Assembly (NCBI RefSeq): GCF_001544295.1 | Contig: NZ_BCQF01000016.1 | Span: 1 to 64,000 of the forward strand | Reading direction: 5' to 3' | DNA from: Enterococcus pseudoavium NBRC 100491 | GTDB lineage: Bacteria > Bacillota > Bacilli > Lactobacillales > Enterococcaceae | DNA length: 64,000 bases | In this document: positions 15,576 to 23,519 of the stretch, piece after piece | How the letters are laid out: each line of letters opens with the position of its first letter | How positions within the stretch are numbered: position 1 is the first letter of the stretch | The notes under the pieces: model-generated | What the model was told of the DNA's origin: nothing | The model's input: only the letters and a program-made list of their open reading frames with translations | The model's database searches: none | Translations under genes and position numbers: made by a program

Positions 15576-16990
15576 TCCTAGGCAGGTGGTTGCTTTGCGG
15601 TTTTTCTTTTTCTAAAATAAGATCAAGAGGTGATTACACAATGGCTAGAAAGAAAAGAAATCCTGATGCCGAAAAGTTAGCTGAATCGATTCTGAATGCC
15701 TATCAACCTGAATCTGTCGATGACATGCAAGATGCTTTGAAAGATGTGTTTGGTCCCCTATTTGAAAAGATGCTTCAAGGAGAATTGAATAACCATTTAG
15801 GTTATGATGCTCATTCTAAGGAGCCTAAGGAACACGATAATCGTCGAAATGCTATGGAAATAAAACGCTTAAAACCAGTTTTGGTGAAGTAGCTATTGGT
15901 GTCCCTAGAGACCGGGAGGCTTCCTTTGAACCAGAGTTAATTCCTAAGAGAAAACGAGATGTCTCCGACATCGAAGGCAAAGTTCTGTCCATGTATGCTC
16001 GAGGAATGAGTCAACGAGATATCGCCGCAACCGTTGAAGATATTTATGGCTTTGATATTTCTCATGAAATGATTTCAGATATCACTGACGCTGTCCTTCC
16101 TGAATTGGAAGAATGGCAAGCCCGACCATTGCCCAAGTGCTATGCTTTTCTATTCGTCGATTGTATGTATGTTACTTTACGAGAAAACTATGAAGCCAAA
16201 GAATATGCTGTATACACCATTCTTGGCTATGATCTCAAAGGAAATAAAGAGATTTTAGGGTTATGGTTAAATCAAACAGAATCTAAAAATCGATGGATGC
16301 AAGTGTTCGATGAATTGAAAGCACGTGGGGTAGAAGATGTCTTTTTCATTTCGATGAACGGTGTTTCTGGTCTCGAAGAAGGCGCAAAAGCAATCTTTCC
16401 TTCAGTAATTGTCCAGCGCTGTATTGTTCATCTTGTTCGAAATGCATTGCGTTATATTCCAAGCAAAGACTACAAGGAAGTCTGCCGAGACATGAAAAAA
16501 TTCTACGGTGCTTCGTCTCTAAACGCTGCACATGCCGCCTTCGACAGTTTTCAAAATCGATGGTCTCATTATTCTGGTGCTGTAGATGTTTGGAAACGGA
16601 ACTTTGCTCATGTTGAACAACTATTTGATTATGGTAGTGCCATTCGAAAAATCATGTACACTACCAATGCGGTTGAAAGTGTTCATTCCAGCTTCAGAAA
16701 AGTCACAAAAAAAGGAGCGTTCTCCAATGAGAGTGCACTCCTAAAATTACTTTATTTACGTACGAAAGAATTACACACGAAGTAGGCAGGAGGTCGAATC
16801 CAGAACTGGGCCATGGTGCTTAATCAGTTAATGATTAACGAGGCCTTCTCCTCTAGAATTGAAAAGTATGCGATTTACCTTCCGTAACAACGGTAGGTTT
16901 ATTCAACTACGTGTCCAATCAAAATTTATTTGATTTCAAAAATAGCCAAGAGAATTTTGGTTGTTAAAAACTCTTAACTATTTAACTTCC
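15550..16990 (+). mobile_element. degenerate IS256-family insertion sequence
   Basis: Recognised by its transposase at 15641-16887. Left and right ends are estimates: I could not pair terminal inverted repeats with confidence. It lies tail to tail with an IS3-family element, so the region is an insertion hot spot between the ClC gene and the second YczE-like gene. Confidence 0.65.
15641..16887 (+). pseudogene. IS256-family (mutator-type) transposase, inactivated
   Basis: Intact it would be about 415 residues. The N-terminus (MARKKRNPDAEKLAES... GYDAHSKEPKEHDNRRN) breaks at about 15851, where one G appears lost: restoring it continues the frame as GYGNKTLKTSFGEVAIGVPRDREAS. The middle holds the mutator-type catalytic domain, with the first acidic residue in FVDCMYV and the glutamate in TTNAVESVHSSF. 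The second catalytic Asp is replaced by Asn (FISMNGVSGLEEG, usually SMDG). A TAG at 16783-16785 replaces the expected Trp codon, after which GGRIQNWAMVLNQLMINEAF follows in frame to TAA. Three lesions make it inactive. Start with AGAGGTG upstream. Confidence 0.9.
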
Positions 16991-17041
16991 ACAGTTTAGT
17001 TGACAAACCCACTTCAAATATTGGGACCTGCAACAGTTTAG

Positions 17042-17857
17042 TTAACAGTCGGTTAGATTACTTATTTTCTTCGCCTCAAATTGTCGAGGAGTCATCATAA
17101 ATTTTGTATGGATTCTTTTGTTTGGATAGTAGTCTTCTAAATAATCTTGAATCAACACCTTCATCTCTATTTTACTTTTATGCTTGTTGGGTTCGATTAA
17201 TTCTCGTTTGATTGATCGATGAAACGATTCGATTACCGCATTATCAACAGGAGTCCCAGGTTGGCTCATTGAATGTGTAATGTGGTGGTCGGTCAACAGC
17301 TCTTGATAGCTAAGAGACCGATATTGGCTACCTCTATCGGAATGAATTACCGTAGGCAATTCTCCTTTATAAATTTGTAATGGATGGATGACAATTTCTT
17401 TTTTCATGTTTGAATCCAACATATAGCAACGTGGAATACGAGTTGCTAAGTCAATGTAGGTGGACAAATAGAGGCGACCGTCATTACAAGGAATGTAAGT
17501 AATATCTGTCACCCAAACAGCATCGATTTGGCTCTGTTCAAATTGTCGATTCAATAAATTTTCTTTTACTATTTCTTCGATTGCTTTTCCTCTGCCATAA
17601 GAAGATTGGCGTCGATGAAATCCTTTTGCGCATAAATTCATTCCACGCATAAGGACCGCCACAACACGTTTATTGGTTTCGATTCCTTCATCGTAAAGTT
17701 GTTGAGCGATTCTTGGAGATCCGTATCGACCTTTGTGTTCGTAGAACACTCGCTTAATATTCTGTTTTAAAAAATTATGGCGAAGTTGAGTCCTACTGGG
17801 TTGACGATTCCGCCATAAATAATATCCTTGCCTACTTACATTTAAAATCCTGCACAA
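17042..17857 (-). CDS. IS3-family transposase OrfB (DDE integrase domain)
   Basis: The downstream part of the IS3 transposase, 271 residues from its own ATG. An HTH_21-like region (LRHNFLKQNIKRVFYEHKGRYGSPRIAQQL) is followed by the rve integrase core with the DDE residues in VTDITYIPC, HSDRGSQYRS and VIESFHRSIKREL, all intact. The same frame is open upstream to 17911, where orfA can shift into it, so the functional product is probably the OrfAB fusion made by -1 frameshifting rather than this separate protein. No inactivating change seen. Confidence 0.9.
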   Translation of the reverse strand: MCRILNVSRQGYYLWRNRQPSRTQLRHNFLKQNIKRVFYEHKGRYGSPRIAQQLYDEGIETNKRVVAVLMRGMNLCAKGFHRRQSSYGRGKAIEEIVKENLLNRQFEQSQIDAVWVTDITYIPCNDGRLYLSTYIDLATRIPRCYMLDSNMKKEIVIHPLQIYKGELPTVIHSDRGSQYRSLSYQELLTDHHITHSMSQPGTPVDNAVIESFHRSIKRELIEPNKHKSKIEMKVLIQDYLEDYYPNKRIHTKFMMTPRQFEAKKISNLTDC

Positions 17858-17907
17858 AGTTTGAATTGAATATTGTTGATGATGTTTGTGAACAAACTCA
17901 AAACGAA

Positions 17908-18192
17908 CTACTTTTTTTGCTTCACAAACGTGTCGAACTTTTTTAGAATTTCATTTTCCTCTGTTAGCCGTTTATTTTCCTGTTCAAGAATGTAGAAATC
18001 TACTTTATCAGGTAATCTTTTTCCTTGTCCAGCAAAAGCATTTTTTCCGTATCGATGATATTCTGAAACCCATCGGGAAATTGTTGGACGAGAGATATTG
18101 TATTCTTCAGCAATTTTCTTGGTAGTTACTTTTTTCTCAAGGATATCCTGTGAAATCTTTAGTTTAAATTCACGATCATATGTTTTTCTCAA
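17908..18192 (-). CDS. IS3-family transposase OrfA (helix-turn-helix)
   Basis: 94 residues: a helix-turn-helix (FKLKISQDILEKKVTTKKIAEEYNISRPTISRWVSEYHRYG) that binds the element ends, then a leucine-zipper-like coiled coil (LEQENKRLTEENEILKKF) for multimerisation. It ends ...FVKQKK-stop on the slippery heptamer A AAA AAG (plus-strand CTTTTTT at 17911-17917), the classic IS3 -1 frameshift site, which would fuse it to OrfB. Confidence 0.88.
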   Translation of the reverse strand: MRKTYDREFKLKISQDILEKKVTTKKIAEEYNISRPTISRWVSEYHRYGKNAFAGQGKRLPDKVDFYILEQENKRLTEENEILKKFDTFVKQKK

Positions 18193-18455
18193 TAGAGTTC
18201 ATTCCTTCCGGTAACGTAACTGATAGTCAAGAAAAGTGTATCATAGCCCATTCCACTTAGGAATTGAAGCTCCCTTTTTACTGATTATTTATATCACAAC
18301 TTAATTTACAACTTACCTTAATTTACTTTACGAAAGTTCCTTTTCAAAATCTTTCATTGGAGCTAGCGTATTTTTATACTAATCCCTTGCTTCTTGATCC
18401 TCCGTAACATGCATCACACTGCTGTGGCTGATTAAATATGCTAAATCACTCCCAT

Positions 18456-19103
18456 TTACTTGGTCGTCAAACGATCGACCCAAGGAATCAAAGGTTCATA
18501 AAGTGCTACGAGCCGTCCGGTGAATAACGCAGTAATGAGCGTACCTTCGCGAATGCCGACAAGACCTTGAAAGTAGAGTAGCGAGATAATCAACGCCACT
18601 GCCACCATTGTCAAATCCGTAAACATTTTTAATTTTCCAAAAGGTTGCTTGGTCCGCAATGTTAGTGCCACGACCAAACCTTCCCCTGGCATTAAGATCG
18701 ACCGGGAATTTACTTCAAGGAATACTCCAAAAGACAACACGAGCATTCCAATCAAGGTAAAGACCAGTTGTTCGAAGTAATGATCCATGAATGCAGGCAA
18801 CCCCAGCCGAGTGAAGCCCACCACAAAAACATCAATCAACCAGCCAAAGATCACTCCTGGCACAATCTGTAACATAATGGAAAGATTCACCTCACGTAAG
18901 AGGATCATTTGCAAAACAATCATTAAGATCATAAAAATAATCGTCAGATTTCCAATCGATAAGGGCATGATATAACTCATCACATTGGGAATACTCGAGA
19001 TCGGTGAGGTCCCTAATTGCGCAAGCTTCGCCAATGCAATTCCAATCGACATCAAACTAATTCCCATAAACAAAACCACTAAGGATTTTATTTTTGCTAG
19101 CAT
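18456..19103 (-). CDS. YczE/YitT-like membrane protein (second copy)
   Basis: 215 residues from the ATG at MLAKIKSLVV, chosen because AAAGGAG lies 8-9 bases before it; an open frame extends upstream through the structured leader but is not expected to be translated. Hydrophobic segments are LVVLFMGISLMSIGIALAKL, IGNLTIIFMILMIVLQMILL, VFTLIGMLVLSFGVFLEV and LKMFTDLTMVAVALIISLLY. It shares the family signature GTSPISSIPNVMSYI and the PGEGLVVALTLRT loop with YczE-like proteins. Function is unsettled in the family. Expression is probably controlled by the leader at 19104-19233, so it may export or import the molecule sensed there. Confidence 0.82.
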   Translation of the reverse strand: MLAKIKSLVVLFMGISLMSIGIALAKLAQLGTSPISSIPNVMSYIMPLSIGNLTIIFMILMIVLQMILLREVNLSIMLQIVPGVIFGWLIDVFVVGFTRLGLPAFMDHYFEQLVFTLIGMLVLSFGVFLEVNSRSILMPGEGLVVALTLRTKQPFGKLKMFTDLTMVAVALIISLLYFQGLVGIREGTLITALFTGRLVALYEPLIPWVDRLTTK

Positions 19104-19268
19104 AACAAGACTCCTTTCACAATAAAAAAACAGCCGCGATCGGCTTGTTTCAGGGCTGCTCCCAATAGTGGAAAAACCAGCTGAACTAAGCCTATCACCG
19201 CCGCATATTTTCAGGTTATGTATCAATGCGTCCTACTCTATCCTAAGGAGCAATTGACGTTTTGTCAA
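19104..19268 (-). promoter_or_regulatory. promoter and switch-like leader with mutually exclusive hairpins
   Basis: The promoter is TTGACA (19263-19268), a 17-base spacer and TAGGAT (19240-19245). The roughly 130-base leader then holds GGCTTAGTTCAG (minus strand) that can pair with CTGAAACAAGCC (19142-19153 and 19181-19192), plus a terminator AGCCG-ATCG-CGGCT followed by T7 (19124-19145). The two structures share the AAGCC segment and cannot form together, which is the layout of a riboswitch or attenuator. I could not match it to TPP, THF, preQ1, SAM, ZTP, T-box or cobalamin patterns. Confidence 0.6.
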
Positions 19269-19361
19269 AGCAGCTAGCCATTTTGCCCATTTTTATCAAA
19301 AAATGATTCCACCCACTAGGTGATTTGAGGGACATTCCGTTTGTTTCATAATAAAGTGACA

Positions 19362-19781
19362 TCATTCTATTAGATCATTGGTCGCCGATGAAAAGACAAT
19401 ATGAGTAGATGGGATACCAAAACGCATGGTTTCGTCGATAAATGCTTCGAGCATCTCCATATTTTCTACGACAACTTTTACTAGATAACTATAATTTCCA
19501 GCAATCCGATAATATTTCAAAACGATCGGCTGGGTGGAACAAAATTCACGAAACGCTTTACAGTTAACCGTCTCAAACAATATCAGTGCCGTAATATTTT
19601 TCCCCATCTTTTGATAGTTAATATTAATAGTATATTTATCAATGATCCCTGTTTCTTCCATTTTTGTGATCCGCTCTTTTACCGCGGGCGAACTGAGCGC
19701 TACTTCCTGCGCAATTTTGTTATAAGGTAACCGCGCATTTTGCTTTAGAAGTTTTAATATTTTTTTGTCTGTTTCATCCAT
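19362..19781 (-). CDS. Lrp/AsnC family transcriptional regulator
   Basis: 139 residues. The N-terminal AsnC-type helix-turn-helix spans residues 1-60 (MDETDKKILKLLKQNARLPYNKIAQEVALSSPAVKERITKM) and a RAM ligand-binding domain about 65-139. The AAAGGTGG site precedes the ATG. It is divergent from the DJ-1/PfpI gene about 145 bases away, which it may control; such regulators usually respond to amino acids. It lies upstream of the YczE-like gene on the same strand, but that gene has its own promoter. Confidence 0.9.
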   Translation of the reverse strand: MDETDKKILKLLKQNARLPYNKIAQEVALSSPAVKERITKMEETGIIDKYTININYQKMGKNITALILFETVNCKAFREFCSTQPIVLKYYRIAGNYSYLVKVVVENMEMLEAFIDETMRFGIPSTHIVFSSATNDLIE

Positions 19782-19925
19782 TCTGTTTCCACCTTTCTTT
19801 TATTAAGTTTATTCATGGATATTCTTTAATTAACGTAGTTATTTCCACCAAAAGAATTAAAAATCAACTGTAGGGAGACGTTACTTTACTTTATCATAAA
19901 AGAAACAACAAGGAGGAATCGATCG

Positions 19926-20528
19926 ATGAAAAAAGTTTTGTTGCTACTAGCAAATGGGTTTGAATCCTATGAGGCAAGTGTCTTTACCGATGTGTTTGGC
20001 TGGAATCTTTATGAAGGGGATCGTTCAACCGATCTAATTTCTGTTGGCTTACATCCGGTTTTATCTTGTACTTGGGGCTATTCTTGTATCCCCACTCAAC
20101 AATTGAAGGAGATAAATTTAGCTGAATTTGATGCGTTAGCCATCCCAGGTGGATTTGAAGAAGCAAATTTTTACGAAGATGCTTTTAGCGATGCTTTCTT
20201 AGAGGTAATTCGGAAATTTGACGCTCAACACAAGCCCATTGCAGCCATTTGTGTCGGCAGCCTTGCCGTCGCTAAAAGCGGAGTGCTCTCCGGACGTTTC
20301 GGAACAACCTACCGCTTCAAAAATAATCCTCGACAACGTCAAATGGAAGAATTAGGCGTTCTAGTAAAACCAGATGATCGAATCGTGGAGGATCAAAATA
20401 TTATTACTTCCTCATCACCCGAAACAGGCTTAGATGTCGCCTTCCGTTTATTAGAAATTTTAACGACCGAAGAAAATGTACTGGATGTCAAACAACGGAT
20501 GGGTTTTACGCCCAGCAAAAAAGCCTAG
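19926..20528 (+). CDS. DJ-1/PfpI family protein
   Basis: 200 residues, single DJ-1/PfpI (class I glutamine amidotransferase-like) domain. The nucleophile-elbow cysteine is in AAICVGSLAVAKSG (about residue 107), and an acidic residue early in the chain (FESYEASVF, Glu) matches the Cys-Glu site of DJ-1 members. Such proteins act as glyoxalases, deglycases, chaperones or amidases; the sequence does not decide which. GGAGG lies 9 bases from the ATG. It is divergent from an Lrp-type regulator and ended by a strong terminator. Confidence 0.88.
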   Translation: MKKVLLLLANGFESYEASVFTDVFGWNLYEGDRSTDLISVGLHPVLSCTWGYSCIPTQQLKEINLAEFDALAIPGGFEEANFYEDAFSDAFLEVIRKFDAQHKPIAAICVGSLAVAKSGVLSGRFGTTYRFKNNPRQRQMEELGVLVKPDDRIVEDQNIITSSSPETGLDVAFRLLEILTTEENVLDVKQRMGFTPSKKA

Positions 20529-20576
20529 CAACACAAAAATCTCCTCGCTAGGTAGAGCAAAGTCTGATCAATCTAC

Positions 20577-20616
20577 AAAAAAAGCCGTATCCTATTTTTG
20601 AGGATACGGCTTTTTT
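20577..20616. terminator. bidirectional terminator
   Basis: A perfect stem of GCCGTATCCT and AGGATACGGC around a 6-base loop, with A7 and T6 outside. It ends both the DJ-1 gene and the long ycj-like operon. Confidence 0.9.
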
Positions 20617-20625
20617 GAGCTAATT

Positions 20626-21732
20626 TTATAGTGAAATGACTTTTTGCGTTGCTTGATCGAAGAAATGCGCTTTTGCCAAATTGAAAGCCAATTCAACGCG
20701 TTCACCGGGTTTGTGGAAATCGCGGGCATCGACTTTTGAGACAAATTCTGTCTCGCCAACTTTGGTGTATAGCAAGGTTTCCGCTCCCAATAGCTCAGAG
20801 ACCATTACTTCTGCATTGACCACTGTTCCCTCAGAAGAATCAATGACAATCTGCTCACTGTGAATATCTTCTGGTCTGATTCCAAAGATCAGCGACTTTC
20901 CTTCATAACCTTTTTCAACTAATGATTTGTTTTCACCTTCAGAAATTTTCAATCGTAAACCATGGTTATCACTGATGATTCCATCATTTAAGGTAACTTC
21001 AAAAAAGTTCATCGCGGGCGAACCAATGAAACCAGCAACGAATACATTTTGTGGTGTATCGTAAACTTCTTGTGGTGTTCCAACTTGTTGAATAATTCCG
21101 TCTTTCATAATAACGATTCGATCGGCCATTGTCATCGCTTCTGTTTGGTCGTGCGTAACATAAATCGTCGTAGTTCCCAAACGTTGATGTAATTTAGCAA
21201 TTTCTGAACGCATGGATACCCGTAATTTAGCATCTAAGTTTGATAACGGTTCATCCATTAAGAAGACTTTTGCATCCCGAACAATCGCACGGCCTAATGC
21301 GACCCGTTGTCTTTGACCTCCTGAAAGTGCGGCTGGTTTCCGTTTAAGGTATTCGCTTAATCCTAGAATCTCAGCAGCATTTTCGACACGTTGCTTGATA
21401 TCGGCTGGGTCATATTTTCTCAATTTTAAACCAAAAGCCATATTATCAAATACCGTCATATGAGGATATAAGGCATAGTTTTGGAAAACCATCGCAATAT
21501 CACGGTCTTTAGGAGCCACATCATTCATCAGCTTCCCACCAATTTTCAGCTCTCCTTCTGTGATATCTTCTAAACCGGCAACCATCCGTAATGTCGTCGA
21601 TTTTCCACAACCGGAAGGTCCGACAAAAACGATAAATTCTTTGTCATCGATCTCCAAATTGAAATCAGTTACTGAGTATTTTTCAGCATTCTCATATTTT
21701 TTATGAATATGATTTAATGAAAGTTGTGTCAT
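20626..21732 (-). CDS. ycjV: carbohydrate ABC importer ATPase (UgpC/MsmK/YcjV-like)
   Basis: 368 residues. Walker A GPSGCGKST (about 37-45), Q-loop, ABC signature LSGGQRQRVALGRAIV, Walker B VFLMDEPLSNLD and the switch His in VTHDQTE are followed by a TOBE/MalK-like regulatory domain from about residue 240. This class energises CUT1 sugar importers, here the permeases encoded 8 kb upstream in the same operon. It is the last gene; its ATG lies 1 base after the stop of the phosphoglucomutase gene, so translation is coupled. It corresponds to ycjV at the end of the E. coli ycjM-V set. Confidence 0.92.
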   Translation of the reverse strand: MTQLSLNHIHKKYENAEKYSVTDFNLEIDDKEFIVFVGPSGCGKSTTLRMVAGLEDITEGELKIGGKLMNDVAPKDRDIAMVFQNYALYPHMTVFDNMAFGLKLRKYDPADIKQRVENAAEILGLSEYLKRKPAALSGGQRQRVALGRAIVRDAKVFLMDEPLSNLDAKLRVSMRSEIAKLHQRLGTTTIYVTHDQTEAMTMADRIVIMKDGIIQQVGTPQEVYDTPQNVFVAGFIGSPAMNFFEVTLNDGIISDNHGLRLKISEGENKSLVEKGYEGKSLIFGIRPEDIHSEQIVIDSSEGTVVNAEVMVSELLGAETLLYTKVGETEFVSKVDARDFHKPGERVELAFNLAKAHFFDQATQKVISL

Positions 21733-21733
21733 T

Positions 21734-22402
21734 TTACATCCCATCCTTTTTATTGAACTCTAAAAGCTCGGCAACAGTGATTTCAGTCAAATCCTTGACG
21801 ACCATATCAGCATTGGGCAAATTCACGCTAGAACCTACGCCAACCGCTAACATCCCTGCTTGCTGGGCCGCCTCAATTCCCGCTTTAGCATCTTCAAAAA
21901 CGATACAGGCTTCTGCCGGAAGCTGCATTTTTTCTGCTCCTAAAAGAAAAACTTCCGGGTCAGGTTTGGCCTTTGCTACGTGGTTTCCATCGACAATTAC
22001 ATCAAAATAATCATATAATTCCGTATTTTTCAAAATCATTTCAGCATTCTTACTAGCTGACCCCAAGGCAATTTTTAGTTTTCGATCTTTCAGTTCTTGA
22101 ATCAAAGCGATCACACCAGGTAAAATTTCACTTTTATCCATCGTTTTAATGTAATCGACATAGACCTGATTTTTCTGTTCTAAAAATTGTTCTTGTTCTT
22201 CGACTGAATACTCTTTATTTCCTAACGATAAAAGAATTTCTAAGGATTTCACCCGTGAGACGCCTTTTAATCGTTCATTATCTTTTTCGGTAAATGGAAT
22301 TCCCAGTTGTGTGGCTAACTGCTTCCATGCTTGAAAATGGTATTTCGCAGTATCGACTAACACACCATCCAAATCAAAAATAGCTCCAAGATATTTACTC
22401 AA
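21734..22402 (-). CDS. pgmB: beta-phosphoglucomutase (YcjU equivalent)
   Basis: 222 residues, HAD superfamily with the small helical cap of beta-phosphoglucomutases. Motif I is FDLDGVLVDTAKYHFQAWK (nucleophile Asp9, acid/base Asp11), the cap has the ERLKGVSRVKSL substrate loop, motif II is GSASKN, and motifs III/IV are KAKPDPEVF and VFEDAKAGIEAA. It converts beta-glucose 1-phosphate, as released by inverting GH65 phosphorylases, to glucose 6-phosphate. That fits the GH65 gene two genes upstream. It overlaps the glycerate kinase gene by 8 bases. Confidence 0.93.
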   Translation of the reverse strand: MSKYLGAIFDLDGVLVDTAKYHFQAWKQLATQLGIPFTEKDNERLKGVSRVKSLEILLSLGNKEYSVEEQEQFLEQKNQVYVDYIKTMDKSEILPGVIALIQELKDRKLKIALGSASKNAEMILKNTELYDYFDVIVDGNHVAKAKPDPEVFLLGAEKMQLPAEACIVFEDAKAGIEAAQQAGMLAVGVGSSVNLPNADMVVKDLTEITVAELLEFNKKDGM

Positions 22403-23516
22403 TGTCTTTGCCCCTTGTACTTTTTATTAGACTAGCCACATTCATCGCTGTCCGTTCTAAGTTAACTTCTGCTTCTTTTAATGCTTTTTCAAGTGTCCCG
22501 ACTTCGCCGATAATCGGGAAACAGGCAGTAATTCCATAATCCTGGAAATTTGACAACTGAGTCTCGACACTGCCACAAATCGCGATGACTGCCGTCTCTT
22601 TGGGTGCTCGCTGAGCAATCCCCACCGGTGCTTTACCTGACATACTCTGCCGATCCATCTTGCCTTCACCCACAATAATGTAATCTGCATCTTGGACTTC
22701 TTTTTCAAAATTCAACGCATCCAATACAAAATCAATCCCATGAATGATCTGTCCCTGAGCAAATTGAATGATTCCAGCTGCCAAGCCACCACCCGCACCA
22801 CTGCCTGAAACAGTAAAAATAGTCGGGGATACGATTTGATAAAAATGGTTCATGGCTTGATCAACTTCAGCCAGTTCCGTCTGTTTCAAACCTTTTTGCG
22901 GACCAAAAATATACGTGGCCCCCGCTTTGCCACATAAGACGTTTTTGACGTCTGTTACCGCATAAACTTCTGCGGTAATCTTAGGGACCTTCGAGTCATC
23001 CACCCGCGCTACTCGTCCTACATTACAACCCAGCGGTTCCAATAACTTCTCTTGCTCATCGTAGAAACGATAACCGAGTCCCGCGGCAAAACCAATCCCA
23101 CCGTCAACCGTGGCACTTCCGCCGACACCAATATAGATTTTTTTTATTCCTGTCTGCTGTAGTTTTAAGACCAATTCACCTAAACCGACTGTTGAGATTG
23201 TTAATGGGGCTTGCTGCTCTTCAGAAAACATTGGCAAGCCGACTAAATCAGCCATTTCGAAAAATGCTTGTTCTTGAAAATACATATAACGCATGGAAAA
23301 TGGTTGGCCATCCCAGCCAGTCACTGTTTGGCTTCTTTCTTCCATGACAATACTTTGTGACAAGGCATCAAGGGTCCCTTCTCCGCCGTCACCAACGGGC
23401 AACAGGCGATAATCTGCAGCGGGAAATACTTGACTAAACCCTCTTTTCAAAATCTCTGCTACTTCACCTGCAGGAAGACTTCCTTTAAATGAATCCGGCA
23501 TCAGCAATATTTTCAT
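22395..23516 (-). CDS. glycerate kinase, GlxK/GarK type
   Basis: 373 residues, glycerate kinase type 1: N-terminal MKILLMPDSFKGSLPAGEVAEILKRGF, then GDGGEGTLDAL (about 43-53), and the glycine-rich IGVGGSATVDGGIGFAAGLGYRF and GSGAGGGLAAGI segments. It phosphorylates D-glycerate with ATP to a phosphoglycerate that enters glycolysis. It lies 3 bases after the GH65 stop codon and overlaps pgmB, so it is firmly inside the ycj-like operon. E. coli ycj has no such gene at this place. Its presence argues that glycerate is released by the GH13_18 phosphorylase. Confidence 0.93.
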   Translation of the reverse strand: MKILLMPDSFKGSLPAGEVAEILKRGFSQVFPAADYRLLPVGDGGEGTLDALSQSIVMEERSQTVTGWDGQPFSMRYMYFQEQAFFEMADLVGLPMFSEEQQAPLTISTVGLGELVLKLQQTGIKKIYIGVGGSATVDGGIGFAAGLGYRFYDEQEKLLEPLGCNVGRVARVDDSKVPKITAEVYAVTDVKNVLCGKAGATYIFGPQKGLKQTELAEVDQAMNHFYQIVSPTIFTVSGSGAGGGLAAGIIQFAQGQIIHGIDFVLDALNFEKEVQDADYIIVGEGKMDRQSMSGKAPVGIAQRAPKETAVIAICGSVETQLSNFQDYGITACFPIIGEVGTLEKALKEAEVNLERTAMNVASLIKSTRGKDIE

Positions 23517-23519
23517 TCC

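Larger units (their letters stand above)
17033..18223 (-). mobile_element. IS3-family insertion sequence
   Basis: It carries overlapping orfA and orfB on the minus strand. Candidate terminal repeats: CAGTTTAGTTAACAG at the left end (17033) and, read from the other strand, CAGTTACGTTACCGG at the right end (about 18223), matching in 11 of 15 positions. A second copy of the left motif (CAGTTTAGTTGACA) lies about 40 bases outside, so the left boundary is uncertain. Confidence 0.7.

Noticed and set aside
19104-19226. N-terminal extension of the second YczE-like protein through the leader
   Set aside because: The added 41 residues are not membrane- or signal-like, they cover strong RNA hairpins, and a good ribosome site precedes the internal ATG.
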